Origin: CAYNVS01 sp964400725
GTDB taxonomy: Bacteria; Myxococcota_A; SURF-8; CAYNVS01
Assembly: GCA_964400725.1 (NCBI GenBank)
Contig: CAYNVS010000001.1
Coordinates: 161,931-225,930, forward strand
Length of the DNA: 64,000 nt
Direction: 5' to 3'
Notes under the pieces: generated by a model
What the model was told of the DNA's origin: nothing
Seen by the model: the letters and a program-made list of their open reading frames with translations, nothing else
Database searches by the model: none
Part shown: in pieces, positions 26,576 to 34,824 of the stretch
Layout of the letters: each line of letters starts with the position of its first letter
Position numbering within the stretch: position 1 is the stretch's first letter
Made by a program: the position numbers and the translations under genes

Positions 26576-26911
26576 TTAAATTCCGCCGTAATCTTTGTCG
26601 GGCTCGTCCCGCAGGCTGTTGAAGTCGTCGATTGTAATGCTTTTGGTGTGCCGGTAAAGCGCGACGAATATCGCGAGCCCCACGACGGCCTCGCTGGCCG
26701 CAACCGCCATTACAAAAAACGCTACGGCGTGGCCGTACGAGTTTCCGGAGCGGAGCGCGAAGACGACGAACAGAAGGTTTGCGCTGTTAAGCATCATTTC
26801 GATGCACATGAAGACGATTATCGCGTTCTTGCGCGCCATTACGCCTATCGCGCCCAGCGTGAACAACGCCGCCGCAAGCGCGACGAAATATTGAAGAGGA
26901 ACGGAAAGCAT
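26576..26911 (-). CDS. nuoK: NADH-quinone oxidoreductase subunit K
   Basis: A 111-residue three-helix subunit. The two membrane glutamates needed for proton transfer are present: one in FMCIEMMLNSANLLF (about residue 37) and one in SEAVVGLAIFVAL (about residue 74). It has a short hydrophilic C-terminal extension (NSLRDEPDKDYGG). It lies 18 bp after nuoJ. Confidence 0.94.
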   Translation of the reverse strand: MLSVPLQYFVALAAALFTLGAIGVMARKNAIIVFMCIEMMLNSANLLFVVFALRSGNSYGHAVAFFVMAVAASEAVVGLAIFVALYRHTKSITIDDFNSLRDEPDKDYGGI

Positions 26912-26929
26912 TTATTTTTTCCTTTCCGG

Positions 26930-27442
26930 CTAAAGTTTTTTCTTGCCCAAAACCACGCCGCCGACTATCGCCGTCAAAAGCAGCGCGCTGGCCGCCTCGA
27001 ACGGAATGAAATACTTTGCCAGCATTATCTCGCCGACCTGCTCTACGCCGCCGAAGCCAGCCGGAAGAGAAGCCGGAAGAGCGTAAAGATAAGAGGCCGA
27101 GGGCGCGAATAAAACGAGCGCTATTTTTGCGCCTATCGCGACTGCGGCGGCTATCGCGGCGTATTTGTAAGCTGAGAGTTTGTGGATTCCCAGCGCTTCG
27201 CTGCGCAGATTAAGAAGCATAATGACGAAAAGGAACAAAACCATAATCGCGCCCGTATAGACCAGCGCTTGAATTACGGCTATAAATTCGCCCATCAGCA
27301 TAGCGTAAAGCCCGGCCGTGTTAAACAGCAGAGCTATCAACGCAAGCGCCGAATGTATGGGGTTTTTGTGGAAAACGACCGCTGCGCCGAAAAAAAGCGC
27401 CAGCGCCGCCATTGCGAAAAAAAGCGTATGCTCGATTGCCAT
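26930..27442 (-). CDS. nuoJ: NADH-quinone oxidoreductase subunit J
   Basis: A 170-residue membrane subunit with five hydrophobic helices and the conserved FIAVIQALVYTGAIMVLFLFVIML core that contains the pi-bulge helix of complex I. The C-terminus is short, ending after the fifth helix. Normal size. It follows nuoG by only 15 bp; nuoH and nuoI, which usually come between, are missing. Confidence 0.94.
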   Translation of the reverse strand: MAIEHTLFFAMAALALFFGAAVVFHKNPIHSALALIALLFNTAGLYAMLMGEFIAVIQALVYTGAIMVLFLFVIMLLNLRSEALGIHKLSAYKYAAIAAAVAIGAKIALVLFAPSASYLYALPASLPAGFGGVEQVGEIMLAKYFIPFEAASALLLTAIVGGVVLGKKKL

Positions 27443-27457
27443 GCAAATTGCTCCGGG

Positions 27458-29068
27458 CTAACCGTTCGGCTTTATTTTTTGCGGCGACGAAGGAGTAAGT
27501 TTCGCGAAGTTCAGCGCCGCAAAAGGCTGCGATTTAATTATTTCCGCCCTCGCTTCCTCTATCGAGCGCGGCGCGTCTAATCCGAGCGAAGCCGCCAGCG
27601 CGGCGATTGCTTCAAACTCAGGCTTCGCTTCCTTTAAATCGGTCCGCTTAACCGCCGGGAAGAACGTCTGCGCGAACCCTGCGCGGTTTACGAAAAATCC
27701 CTGTTTCTCGTAGTGAGTAACCGTCGGGAAGAAAACGTCGGACGCCCGCGCGAGCGCAGTTTGCGCCTCGACTCCCGCCGCCAGTATAAAGTCGAGCTTT
27801 TGTAAAATTTCCGCGTCGAGCTCAAGGTCGCAGCCGAACGCCAGCAGAGCTTTAATCTTGCCGCCGTTCGCCGCGTCAATCAAACTTTTTAAAAAGTCCC
27901 GGCCGCAGCCCGCAATGTCCAAAATGCGCGCGCAGGCCGAGTTGGGGCGTTTGTCCGCGCTTACAAGCGTTTTGGGCAAAATATCGGAATTTACCGGCGG
28001 ACATTCCTCCGCAGCGCCCGCGATTGACCCGACGAGCCCCGCGCCCAAAGCCTCCGCGAACCGCTTGGCCGCATACATTTCCTCGCAAGTCAGCCGCGCC
28101 GAAACGTAAACCGCGATGGAGCGCGGACCGCTTGCCGCCGCGATTTTTTTAATTTTATCAGCCGCGGAAGAGACTGCGGACTCGAAACTTTTTTCTTCTC
28201 TTGCGCCGCCCGACTTTACGCTGGGGCTTCCCGCGCGCGCCTTGGAGTTTGCGTCGTCAAACGCAAGGCGCCCCGCGTCGCACATCCATATGGAGTTTAC
28301 TTCGTCGCAGCGCCTCGGCGTTACGCGGTAAACCGCGTCGTCCTTGCTTTCGACCCAACAATTGCAGCCTGCCGCGCATTCCGCGCAGACGCTCGGACGC
28401 TTGATTAAATCCCAGGCGCGCATTTTAAAGCGGAAATTTCGCTCGCCCAGCGCGCCCGTGGGGCACAAATCGACGGAGTTGAGCTGAAAGCCGCTTTCAA
28501 TCTTGTCAACAGCGTCAACCAGCGTAGTAAAACCGCGCCACGTAAGGCCGAAGGCGCGCTCGCCGGTCTTTTCGGCGAAGTAACGGACGCAGCGGCTGCA
28601 ATGAATGCACCTGTCCATCTCCACAAACAGAACGTCGGAGACGTTTCGGCGCTCGAATCGGCGCTTTTGGCTCGTCTTGTCGGCGTCGTCCATCCACGAC
28701 GTATGCGTTCCGTACTCGAAAGTATAATTTTGCAGCGGGCACTCGTAGGACTTGTCGCATACAGGGCAATCGAGCGGGTGGTTGGCGAGCAGGAACTCCA
28801 GAACGGACTTGCGGAAAGCCCTTACTTTGTCGGAGTTCGTCGTTACTTCCATCCCTTCTTTTACGGCCGTATTGCACGATATTTGCAGGCCTCGCATACC
28901 TTTAACCTCGACGGCGCAAAGGCGGCAGTTGCCCGATACCGGCAGGCATTCGTGCCAGCAGAAATGCGGTATCTTAACGCCGTTTGCAAGCGCGGTCGCA
29001 AGCAGGTTCGCGCCGTTTTCCGCGAGTATCTCCCGCTCGTCGATTTTAATTTTTACCTTGTCGGACAT
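27458..29068 (-). CDS. nuoG: NADH-quinone oxidoreductase subunit G, short form
   Basis: A 536-residue NuoG-like subunit. An N-terminal 2Fe-2S ferredoxin domain (Cys37, 48, 51, 65) is followed by the His/Cys 4Fe-4S region (DCPVCDKSYECPLQ), a CxxCxxC cluster (CIHCSRC) and CAECAAGCNC. The molybdopterin-fold part is reduced to about 300 residues, whereas typical NuoG has 680-900 residues. It takes electrons from NuoF toward the membrane arm. It overlaps no neighbour, following nuoF by 27 bp. Confidence 0.92.
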   Translation of the reverse strand: MSDKVKIKIDEREILAENGANLLATALANGVKIPHFCWHECLPVSGNCRLCAVEVKGMRGLQISCNTAVKEGMEVTTNSDKVRAFRKSVLEFLLANHPLDCPVCDKSYECPLQNYTFEYGTHTSWMDDADKTSQKRRFERRNVSDVLFVEMDRCIHCSRCVRYFAEKTGERAFGLTWRGFTTLVDAVDKIESGFQLNSVDLCPTGALGERNFRFKMRAWDLIKRPSVCAECAAGCNCWVESKDDAVYRVTPRRCDEVNSIWMCDAGRLAFDDANSKARAGSPSVKSGGAREEKSFESAVSSAADKIKKIAAASGPRSIAVYVSARLTCEEMYAAKRFAEALGAGLVGSIAGAAEECPPVNSDILPKTLVSADKRPNSACARILDIAGCGRDFLKSLIDAANGGKIKALLAFGCDLELDAEILQKLDFILAAGVEAQTALARASDVFFPTVTHYEKQGFFVNRAGFAQTFFPAVKRTDLKEAKPEFEAIAALAASLGLDAPRSIEEARAEIIKSQPFAALNFAKLTPSSPQKIKPNG

Positions 29069-29095
29069 TTCAAAAACCTTGTAATCAAACGCGCC

Positions 29096-30508
29096 TCAAC
29101 CGAGCGGCGCCTTGGAGAAATGCCTCGGTTTTTCCTCATGCACGGGCGTCGCCGCGGCGGCGGGCCACTGCGGAAACATCGCGCGCTCCAGCTCGTCGTA
29201 CGGGCAGACTTTTTTGCCGACGTGCGCCAAGAACTCCCCGCGAAACTTTTTAATAATCGCGCGTATCGGCATGGCTGCGGCGTCCGAGAGCGCGCAAATC
29301 GTCGTTCCGAGCATCTGCGAGGAAATTTCGTCCAGCAATTCCAAATCGCGCTGCGTCCCTTCGCCGTCCTCGAACTTTTTAGTAAGCAGGTACAGCATTC
29401 GCGTCCCTTCGCGGCACGGCGTACACTGTCCGCACGATTCGTTCATGTAGAATTTCATTAATACCAGCGCCGACTTTACCATGCAGACGCCCTCGTCGAT
29501 GACTATTACGCCGCCCGAACCGGCCATGCTCCCTTCCGCCGCGATTTCGTCGTAGCAGCAGGCGCATTTCAGCTGATTCGGCAAAAGCACGGGAGAGCTT
29601 GACCCGCCGGGTATGACCGCCTTCACGCCCAGCGGTTTGCCGGTCAACGGGTTTACGCGCGAAGGGCCGCCCGCGTGGTTGTAAATCAAGTCTTCTAAAG
29701 ATGTTGACATCGGAAGCTCGTAAACGCCGGGGCGCTTTACGTGGCCGCTTACCGCGAACATGCGCGTTCCGCCGGAGCCCGCGGAGCCGAGCGAAGCGAA
29801 CCGCTCGCCGCCCATGCTAATAATCGGCGGAACGGACGCTATCGTCTCGACGTTGTTGACGATTGTCGGCGCTCCGTAAAGCCCGACGACCGCCGGAAAA
29901 GGCGGCTTGAGGCGCGGCATTCCGCGCTTCCCCTCCAGCGACTCGATTAGGCTCGTCTCCTCGCCGCAGACGTACGCCCCCGCGCCCGTCGCTACGGTAA
30001 AGTCCATTTTGAAACCGGTTCCCCACAGCGGTTTGCCAAGCAGCCCGGCCGCGTAAGCCTCGTCGGCCGCTTTTTGCAGAGCCGCCTTTTGCGCGTGGAA
30101 CTCGCCGCGAATATAAACGTACGTCTTGTCCGCCGCAATCGCGCGGCAGGCTATCATCGCGCCCTCAATTATGGCGTGCGGGTCGAACTCCAAAATATAC
30201 CTGTCTTTGAACGTCCCCGGCTCGCCTTCGTCGCCGTTGATTACCAAGTAATGCCGCTTGCCGTCCTTGGGAATAAAGCCCCACTTTACGCCGGTTGGGA
30301 ACCCCGCGCCGCCGCGGCCGCGCAGCTTGCTTTTCTTAACTTCGTCTATAATCGCCTGCGGCTCCATGCTCGTTACCGCCTTTTTAGCCGCCTCGTAACC
30401 GCCTTTTTTAAGGTAAACTTCGAGCTTCGCGTTGTCGCGGTCGGCTATTTCCATGAACGCCTGCCCGGGTTTGGCAAAATTGCGCGTTACTATCAGTTCC
30501 GCGGTCAT
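29096..30508 (-). CDS. nuoF: NADH-quinone oxidoreductase subunit F
   Basis: A 470-residue NADH-binding subunit. Visible are the glycine-rich FMN/NADH loop GRGGAGFPTGVKWGF, the VCGEETSLIESLEG segment and the 4Fe-4S ligands in SCGQCTPCREGTRM plus a later Cys. I set the start at 30508 because it overlaps the nuoE stop as ATGA; the open frame to 30634 is a basic, non-homologous extension inside nuoE. The N-terminal 60 residues ahead of the core are typical of bacterial NuoF. Confidence 0.95.
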   Translation of the reverse strand: MTAELIVTRNFAKPGQAFMEIADRDNAKLEVYLKKGGYEAAKKAVTSMEPQAIIDEVKKSKLRGRGGAGFPTGVKWGFIPKDGKRHYLVINGDEGEPGTFKDRYILEFDPHAIIEGAMIACRAIAADKTYVYIRGEFHAQKAALQKAADEAYAAGLLGKPLWGTGFKMDFTVATGAGAYVCGEETSLIESLEGKRGMPRLKPPFPAVVGLYGAPTIVNNVETIASVPPIISMGGERFASLGSAGSGGTRMFAVSGHVKRPGVYELPMSTSLEDLIYNHAGGPSRVNPLTGKPLGVKAVIPGGSSSPVLLPNQLKCACCYDEIAAEGSMAGSGGVIVIDEGVCMVKSALVLMKFYMNESCGQCTPCREGTRMLYLLTKKFEDGEGTQRDLELLDEISSQMLGTTICALSDAAAMPIRAIIKKFRGEFLAHVGKKVCPYDELERAMFPQWPAAAATPVHEEKPRHFSKAPLG

Positions 30509-31002
30509 TGCGCGCCCCCTTCCTCTCCCGCCTTCAGCGATTCGATTAAAGCGTCGAGGCTCTCCTTGGTTACGCTTTCGTAAAAGGTCTCGTTCACCAT
30601 TATCGTAGGCGCGGTTCCGCAGCTTCCTAAACACTCGACGAGCGTAAGCGTAAACACGCCGTCGGGCGTGGTGCGTCCGGGCTCGACGCCCAGCTTATTG
30701 GAGAGATACTCGACTATGCGAAAGCTCCCCGCAAGATAGCAAGAAAGATTCGCGCAGACCTGAATGTTGTATTTTCCGGTTTTTTCCTTGTCGAACATCG
30801 AATAAAATGTCGCGACGTCCCAGACTTCCTGCTTTTCGATTCCGACTTCCGAGGCTATCAAAGCTAAAATCTCGTCGTCGAGCGCGCCGAATTCTTTTTG
30901 GGCAATGAACAATATCGGCAGCAAGGCGGAGCGGCGTTTTTCGTACCGTTTATACAGCCCCTCCATTTGCAGCCGCGCCTCCTGCGAAAATTCCAACGGC
31001 AT
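30505..31002 (-). CDS. nuoE: NADH-quinone oxidoreductase subunit E
   Basis: A 165-residue thioredoxin-like 2Fe-2S subunit. The four ligands fall in CANLSC and ECLGSCG, with the downstream APTIMVNETFYESVT segment. It forms the NADH-dehydrogenase module with NuoF and NuoG. It is the first gene of the cluster, with a promoter-like sequence about 65 bp upstream and no nuoABCD in front. Confidence 0.95.
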   Translation of the reverse strand: MPLEFSQEARLQMEGLYKRYEKRRSALLPILFIAQKEFGALDDEILALIASEVGIEKQEVWDVATFYSMFDKEKTGKYNIQVCANLSCYLAGSFRIVEYLSNKLGVEPGRTTPDGVFTLTLVECLGSCGTAPTIMVNETFYESVTKESLDALIESLKAGEEGGAQ

Positions 31003-31065
31003 ATCGAGAACCTTTCAATTTGCGCGCAAAAGCGGCTTAACTAAATTACTTACTCTATTAGAAAG

Positions 31066-31094
31066 TATATAGACTAAAATAAAATAGAATTCAA
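31066..31094 (-). promoter_or_regulatory. Candidate promoter of the nuoEFGJKLMN operon
   Basis: Minus strand TTGAAT (31089-31094), 17 bases, TATATA (31066-31071), inside a markedly AT-rich stretch. No other start site is apparent in the 216 bp before nuoE. Confidence 0.45.
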
Positions 31095-31218
31095 ATCAAC
31101 TATTAGATTTTTCGATAAAATTTATTAATAATGCTACTTGTTGGTTCGGCCTGTCGCAAACGCGCTTTATTAATAAGACGCCCGCGGCGCGGCTTGCCTG
31201 CTCGGACGGACGTTTCTT

Positions 31219-31920
31219 TTAATTTTCCGGCTCTTCCCGCAAGGATTTTTGCTCGAATCCTTTGCGCTCTTTTACGTGAGAGCGGGCGTCGAGCCATATT
31301 TTGAGAGCCGTAAGCGTCGCAAGCGCGAACATGGGCGAGCCCAGCGCCATTACGAAAAAGCCGCTCGCGATTAATGTTACGTGCAGAATTACCACTCTGC
31401 CGTAAGGCGCGCCCATCAGCTCGCCTATCGCCGCGCTTTTGTATTCGCCCATAAATATAAAATTGTATAAGAACGAAAACGCGCGATTCGCGGCCAGCGC
31501 AAAAATCGGCGCCGCCATGTTGTAGTCGTTTACCGCCTGAATAACGTTGTCGGGCCGCGGAAACGAAGCGCCTTTTGTAAACATTCCGCCGAAAAATCCC
31601 ATTAAAAAAACGCCGTGCACGAAGCAGAACATTCCGTAATGGAAGGTAAAAAACGGCATTATGAAAAGTTTTGCGGCCCAGCTCTTGAGGTCGCCGGGGC
31701 TGCAAACCGCTATTTTCATAAGGTTTACGACGCCGATAATCAGGTTTTCAATCCAAAAAAGGAGCATCAGCGGAAAGACCGGCCACTTCCAAACGATTAT
31801 CGCGTAAACCGGAAAAAGATTGGACAAAAAGAGCGAAACTACGGACAGCCTGGCGTAATCGTCCCACGTTATTTTAATTTCGCTCTTTTCGGCCCTCCGC
31901 GCGTTTTGAATCTTTTGCAT
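31219..31920 (-). CDS. DUF6498-type polytopic membrane protein
   Basis: A 233-residue membrane protein with six or so hydrophobic segments. The conserved cluster LLFWIENLIIGVVNLMK, followed by PFFTFHYGMFCFVHGVFL, matches the DUF6498 family, whose function is unknown. No signal peptide or catalytic motif is evident beyond the conserved His and Glu within the membrane. It stands alone between the nuo operon and a divergent regulator gene. Confidence 0.75.
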   Translation of the reverse strand: MQKIQNARRAEKSEIKITWDDYARLSVVSLFLSNLFPVYAIIVWKWPVFPLMLLFWIENLIIGVVNLMKIAVCSPGDLKSWAAKLFIMPFFTFHYGMFCFVHGVFLMGFFGGMFTKGASFPRPDNVIQAVNDYNMAAPIFALAANRAFSFLYNFIFMGEYKSAAIGELMGAPYGRVVILHVTLIASGFFVMALGSPMFALATLTALKIWLDARSHVKERKGFEQKSLREEPEN

Positions 31921-32169
31921 CGTTTCGTTATCCGTCTTAAACCGAGCGTTCGTTTAAGATTGGCACAAAAGCGCCATGCGCGCAAGTAATGGTTGAGCGC
32001 GGATGCGGCGGTCTTTGAATCGCGCCGTATTGTATAAATTACGCCTAAAGCGCAATATCGAAATGAGAATATTGTTCAGAGATTGAATTTAATTAATGAT
32101 AAAATGCAGCAATAATAATATGTTGGGCTGCTTAATATAAATTTATTGCATAAAAAGGTTTAAAAATAC

Positions 32170-32197
32170 TTGCATACGCGCGCAATAATATTACAAT
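32170..32197 (+). promoter_or_regulatory. Candidate promoter of the TIGR02147-type gene
   Basis: TTGCAT (32170-32175), 16 bases, TACAAT (32192-32197), in the AT-rich 308-bp gap between divergent genes at 31921-32228. The rest of that gap shows no gene. Predicted leader is about 25 bases with a GAGG near the ATG. Confidence 0.45.
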
Positions 32198-32228
32198 CAA
32201 ACCGTGAACATGCGCGAGGCTTATTTTA

Positions 32229-33221
32229 ATGAAAAAAATTGAGCGCGACATTTACGAATATCCTTCTCTTAGGGCGCTAATGAAGGATGTAAGAGAATCT
32301 TACACTTTGATGGAGCTGGCGAAGCCCGTCGGAGTGTCGCATCAGACGATCACGCTTATTTTCAACGGCTCGGAACACCGCGTTATCAATCGTTTGCAGG
32401 GTTGGAAAAAAGCTCTTGACCTTAACAAGCGAGAGGGGGATTACTTCGAGTTTCTAGCTATTTTGGCGGCGTACCCCAAACAGCGGGATAAAATCCGCCT
32501 TCTCATGAGAGCCTTTTACCTTGTCGAAAGACTGGAGGCTGCTCTCAACGGCGGAAACGACATAGCCAACAGCCTCGTTTACTGGCTCGATCCCCTTTGT
32601 CCGTTTTTACGCAACGCCGTCGAGATGAACGGCTTTCCGCGGCGCGAGCGCGACGTAGCCGCATGGATTGCGGACGTTATGACTCTGCCCGAGTCGGCTA
32701 AAATCACCCGTCCGGCTCTTATTAAAAGAATTGAAACCACTTGGAACTGGCTTGTTAAAATCGGAGCCGTTGAATACTCGCAGGCCTATGGAAGATGGAT
32801 AAAAAGCGCGCCGATGTTGATTTCGTCGGGCAAATTTACGCCGGAGCTCAAAGATATTCAATCCGCGCTTTTCTCGATGGTATTCGTTACGATATTTAAC
32901 AGATTCATCGAAACGATTCACGACGAAAATATAATCGTTACGAAGTTCGGAACCTTCGCGCTTTCGAGCGCAAACGCAAAGGCGCTAAACCAAATCTGCT
33001 CCGATTTCGTAGTCGAAACGGTGCGCAAACTAAATTACGCGTCGAACGAAGACGATTTGGCGAGGCTTAAAACCGAGGATGAAAAGTATTACGAAGAAGT
33101 CGTTCAATACAAAGCAGAGCTTGAAAAAAAAGGAATAAGACTCGAACCCAAAGGAGACGCCGACGTCGATACGATTGTTCAACTGGCCGTCGCCGCAAGA
33201 AAGATGACGAAATGCAAATGA
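32229..33221 (+). CDS. TIGR02147-family putative regulator
   Basis: A 330-residue protein resembling the TIGR02147 family, first noted as a paralogous set in Fibrobacter. The N-terminus reads as a Cro-like helix-turn-helix (LMELAKPVGVSHQTITLIFNG, about 25-46), then ALDLNKREGDYFEFLAILAAY, the family hallmark, and a helical C-terminal domain. A DNA-binding role is inferred from the helix-turn-helix. Its last 10 bases overlap the start of a lipoprotein gene, so the two are coupled. Similar regulator-lipoprotein arrangements are plausible but were not checked. Confidence 0.7.
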   Translation: MKKIERDIYEYPSLRALMKDVRESYTLMELAKPVGVSHQTITLIFNGSEHRVINRLQGWKKALDLNKREGDYFEFLAILAAYPKQRDKIRLLMRAFYLVERLEAALNGGNDIANSLVYWLDPLCPFLRNAVEMNGFPRRERDVAAWIADVMTLPESAKITRPALIKRIETTWNWLVKIGAVEYSQAYGRWIKSAPMLISSGKFTPELKDIQSALFSMVFVTIFNRFIETIHDENIIVTKFGTFALSSANAKALNQICSDFVVETVRKLNYASNEDDLARLKTEDEKYYEEVVQYKAELEKKGIRLEPKGDADVDTIVQLAVAARKMTKCK

Positions 33222-33868
33222 AGCCTCTTGCGTTGTTTGCCGAAACTTTTGCGCTCGCCGCGGCCTTTTGCGCGATTTCTTGCTCCAATTATAAAGCGGA
33301 AGCATCTACCGATTGCGAAAGTTCGCTCAAGCCGTTATCGCAGGGCGCGGAAACGACGGGGATGATGGATGCGTCTTTCGAGCTCTCAGGCGCAAGCCTA
33401 TGCGGAAGGGCGAAGCGCGCAACGTTCCTCGACTCCCAAGGGAACGCAATTCAAACGAACGAAGAAAGCGCGAAGATTAATTCGATCTCAAAAAAAGTAA
33501 AAATAAACATCGCAGGAATTCCGTCGGATTTTCACGCGATAGACCTGCGGCTCGACGAGCTTTACCTCGGCGGCGGAGACGTCGGCGGCAAAGTAATCGA
33601 GCTGACGGGCGTCGATAAATGGGGAAGGGTCGAAGGTTATGCGGGCGGGGGTGCGGGGAACCCGGCTTTATCGCCGGGAGGAGGCGACGTTGGAGGCATA
33701 GGCGTCGTCGGGCTTGTATTGCCGCATTTGGCGATACGTAAAATCTCCGGTCAACGGGCGAACGCATCGCTGCGCGCGTCCGTTGAAAATTATAAAAAGC
33801 CCGACGGCCCGGCCGAAAGAAAAGAACTGGTCGGCGGCTGGTTTCTTCATTGGAAGCGCTTTGGGTAA
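33212..33868 (+). CDS. Putative lipoprotein, probably interrupted by a frameshift
   Basis: A 218-residue open frame with a lipoprotein signal (AAAFCAISC, Cys24). A glycine-rich middle (GGGDVGGKV, GGGDVGGIGVVG) follows a stretch that looks like a small beta domain. The final residues (after about 205) are unlike the rest. Dropping one A from the AAAA run near 33828-33831 joins the protein to a further 55 codons in the next frame. It overlaps the TIGR02147-type gene by 10 bp. No known family recognised. Confidence 0.6.
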   Translation: MQMKPLALFAETFALAAAFCAISCSNYKAEASTDCESSLKPLSQGAETTGMMDASFELSGASLCGRAKRATFLDSQGNAIQTNEESAKINSISKKVKINIAGIPSDFHAIDLRLDELYLGGGDVGGKVIELTGVDKWGRVEGYAGGGAGNPALSPGGGDVGGIGVVGLVLPHLAIRKISGQRANASLRASVENYKKPDGPAERKELVGGWFLHWKRFG

Positions 33869-34128
33869 AACGTATGTAAATTCGTCGACTTACCCGCAAC
33901 GACCTCAAAGCGTCTGGATATACGGCGGAACTATTTGGAACAAAGGAGAGAAATTTCAGAGCTGCGGCGTTAGACGCGTAAGAAATATGCCTTAAAGGGG
34001 ATGGAGACTTTTTAGGGGAAGGGGCGAAGCGTAGGTATGCCACTTGGGGGGGATGGTGGGAATTTAAAGGACGTGCTTCTACCCCTTCCGGTTTCTTTTT
34101 TACATTTTATCGGGCGTATTGTCAATAA
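33831..34128 (+). pseudogene. Out-of-frame continuation of the lipoprotein gene
   Basis: Two open stretches continue the upstream gene in successive frames. The first runs to 33995 and ends SCGVRRVRNMP; the second, from about 33982 to 34128, reads GDGDFLGEGAKRRYATWGGW and ends in YCQ. Both look protein-like (Trp/Gly-rich, few rare codons) and neither has its own start or ribosome site. Each junction needs a single-base correction in the same direction. Either the gene is decaying or these are sequence errors. Confidence 0.4.
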
Positions 34129-34720
34129 AACAGTTTATTTTGTTTATTTTCAAATTCGTCTTTGGCAAATTTTGTGATTTTCGCAATAAATTCCGACTTT
34201 CCATTTGTGTAGGCTTCGCGGTCGTTTCCATAACGCGCCGCCAGAGCGAGTTTTAAGGTTTCGTATTCTTTCGCGGTTTTTGGGTATTTTATTAAATAGT
34301 CGCGAAATAAAAGGTTATCCCACATCTCGAAACCTTCCTCTATCATATGTATATGACACAAACGTCTTCCGCAGGCGTCGCGTTTTATAAACCAAGCGTA
34401 ATAGGGAGCCGATTCGCCTCCGGGGGAAGGACGCCAGAAGAAGTCGCATCCTTCGTTTTCCAAAATCGGAGCGGCGACCGCCCGCGCTTCACCAAGGCTC
34501 GCGACGCCGGCTATAATATCGACGACTGGCTTGGCGGACAGACCCGGCACGGAAGTCGAGCCGAAATGCTCGATTCTGTAAATCAATCCGGCGGGAAGCA
34601 GAGATAAAAGTATTTTTTTTCGGCCTCAAAAATCAACGGCCAATCGTTATTGTAAGGCTCAATTTCGATTTTATCTTTTAAAACCCTTACAATTCTTTCT
34701 TCCTGCGTTTCTTTTCGCAT
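34122..34720 (-). pseudogene. GrpB/UPF0157 family protein, frameshifted at a poly-A tract
   Basis: The 3' part (34122-about 34612) encodes the GrpB nucleotidyltransferase-like core: RIEHFGSTSVPGLSAKPVVDI, the HIHM motif, FRDYL and EAYTNGKSEFI. The matching N-terminus (IEIEPYNNDWPLIFEAEKK) is present upstream, starting at an ATG at 34720, but in another frame. The break is at a run of eight A (minus strand; 34613-34620). With nine A the two halves join as a 199-residue protein with the expected order. Function of the family is poorly known. If the base is not an assembly error, the gene is inactive or slippage-controlled. Confidence 0.75.
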
Positions 34721-34824
34721 AAAACCAACTTTCAAGGCTGTTCTAATCGGCGCGTCGTAAAATTTTAGCGGCGGCGGTCAGCCTCGTCCGCGGTTTGGAA
34801 AATTTAAAGAACCGTTTTAAGCGC

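Noticed and set aside
28601..29461. Plus-strand frame opposite nuoG/nuoF
   Set aside because: Shadow of two conserved Fe-S subunit genes.
31103..31705. Minus-strand frame overlapping the DUF6498 gene and the gap before nuoE
   Set aside because: Very basic low-complexity translation without a ribosome site; the DUF6498 frame explains the region.
33477..34043. Minus-strand frame opposite the lipoprotein gene
   Set aside because: Arg/Pro-rich shadow; the plus-strand frames carry the signal peptide and protein-like sequence.
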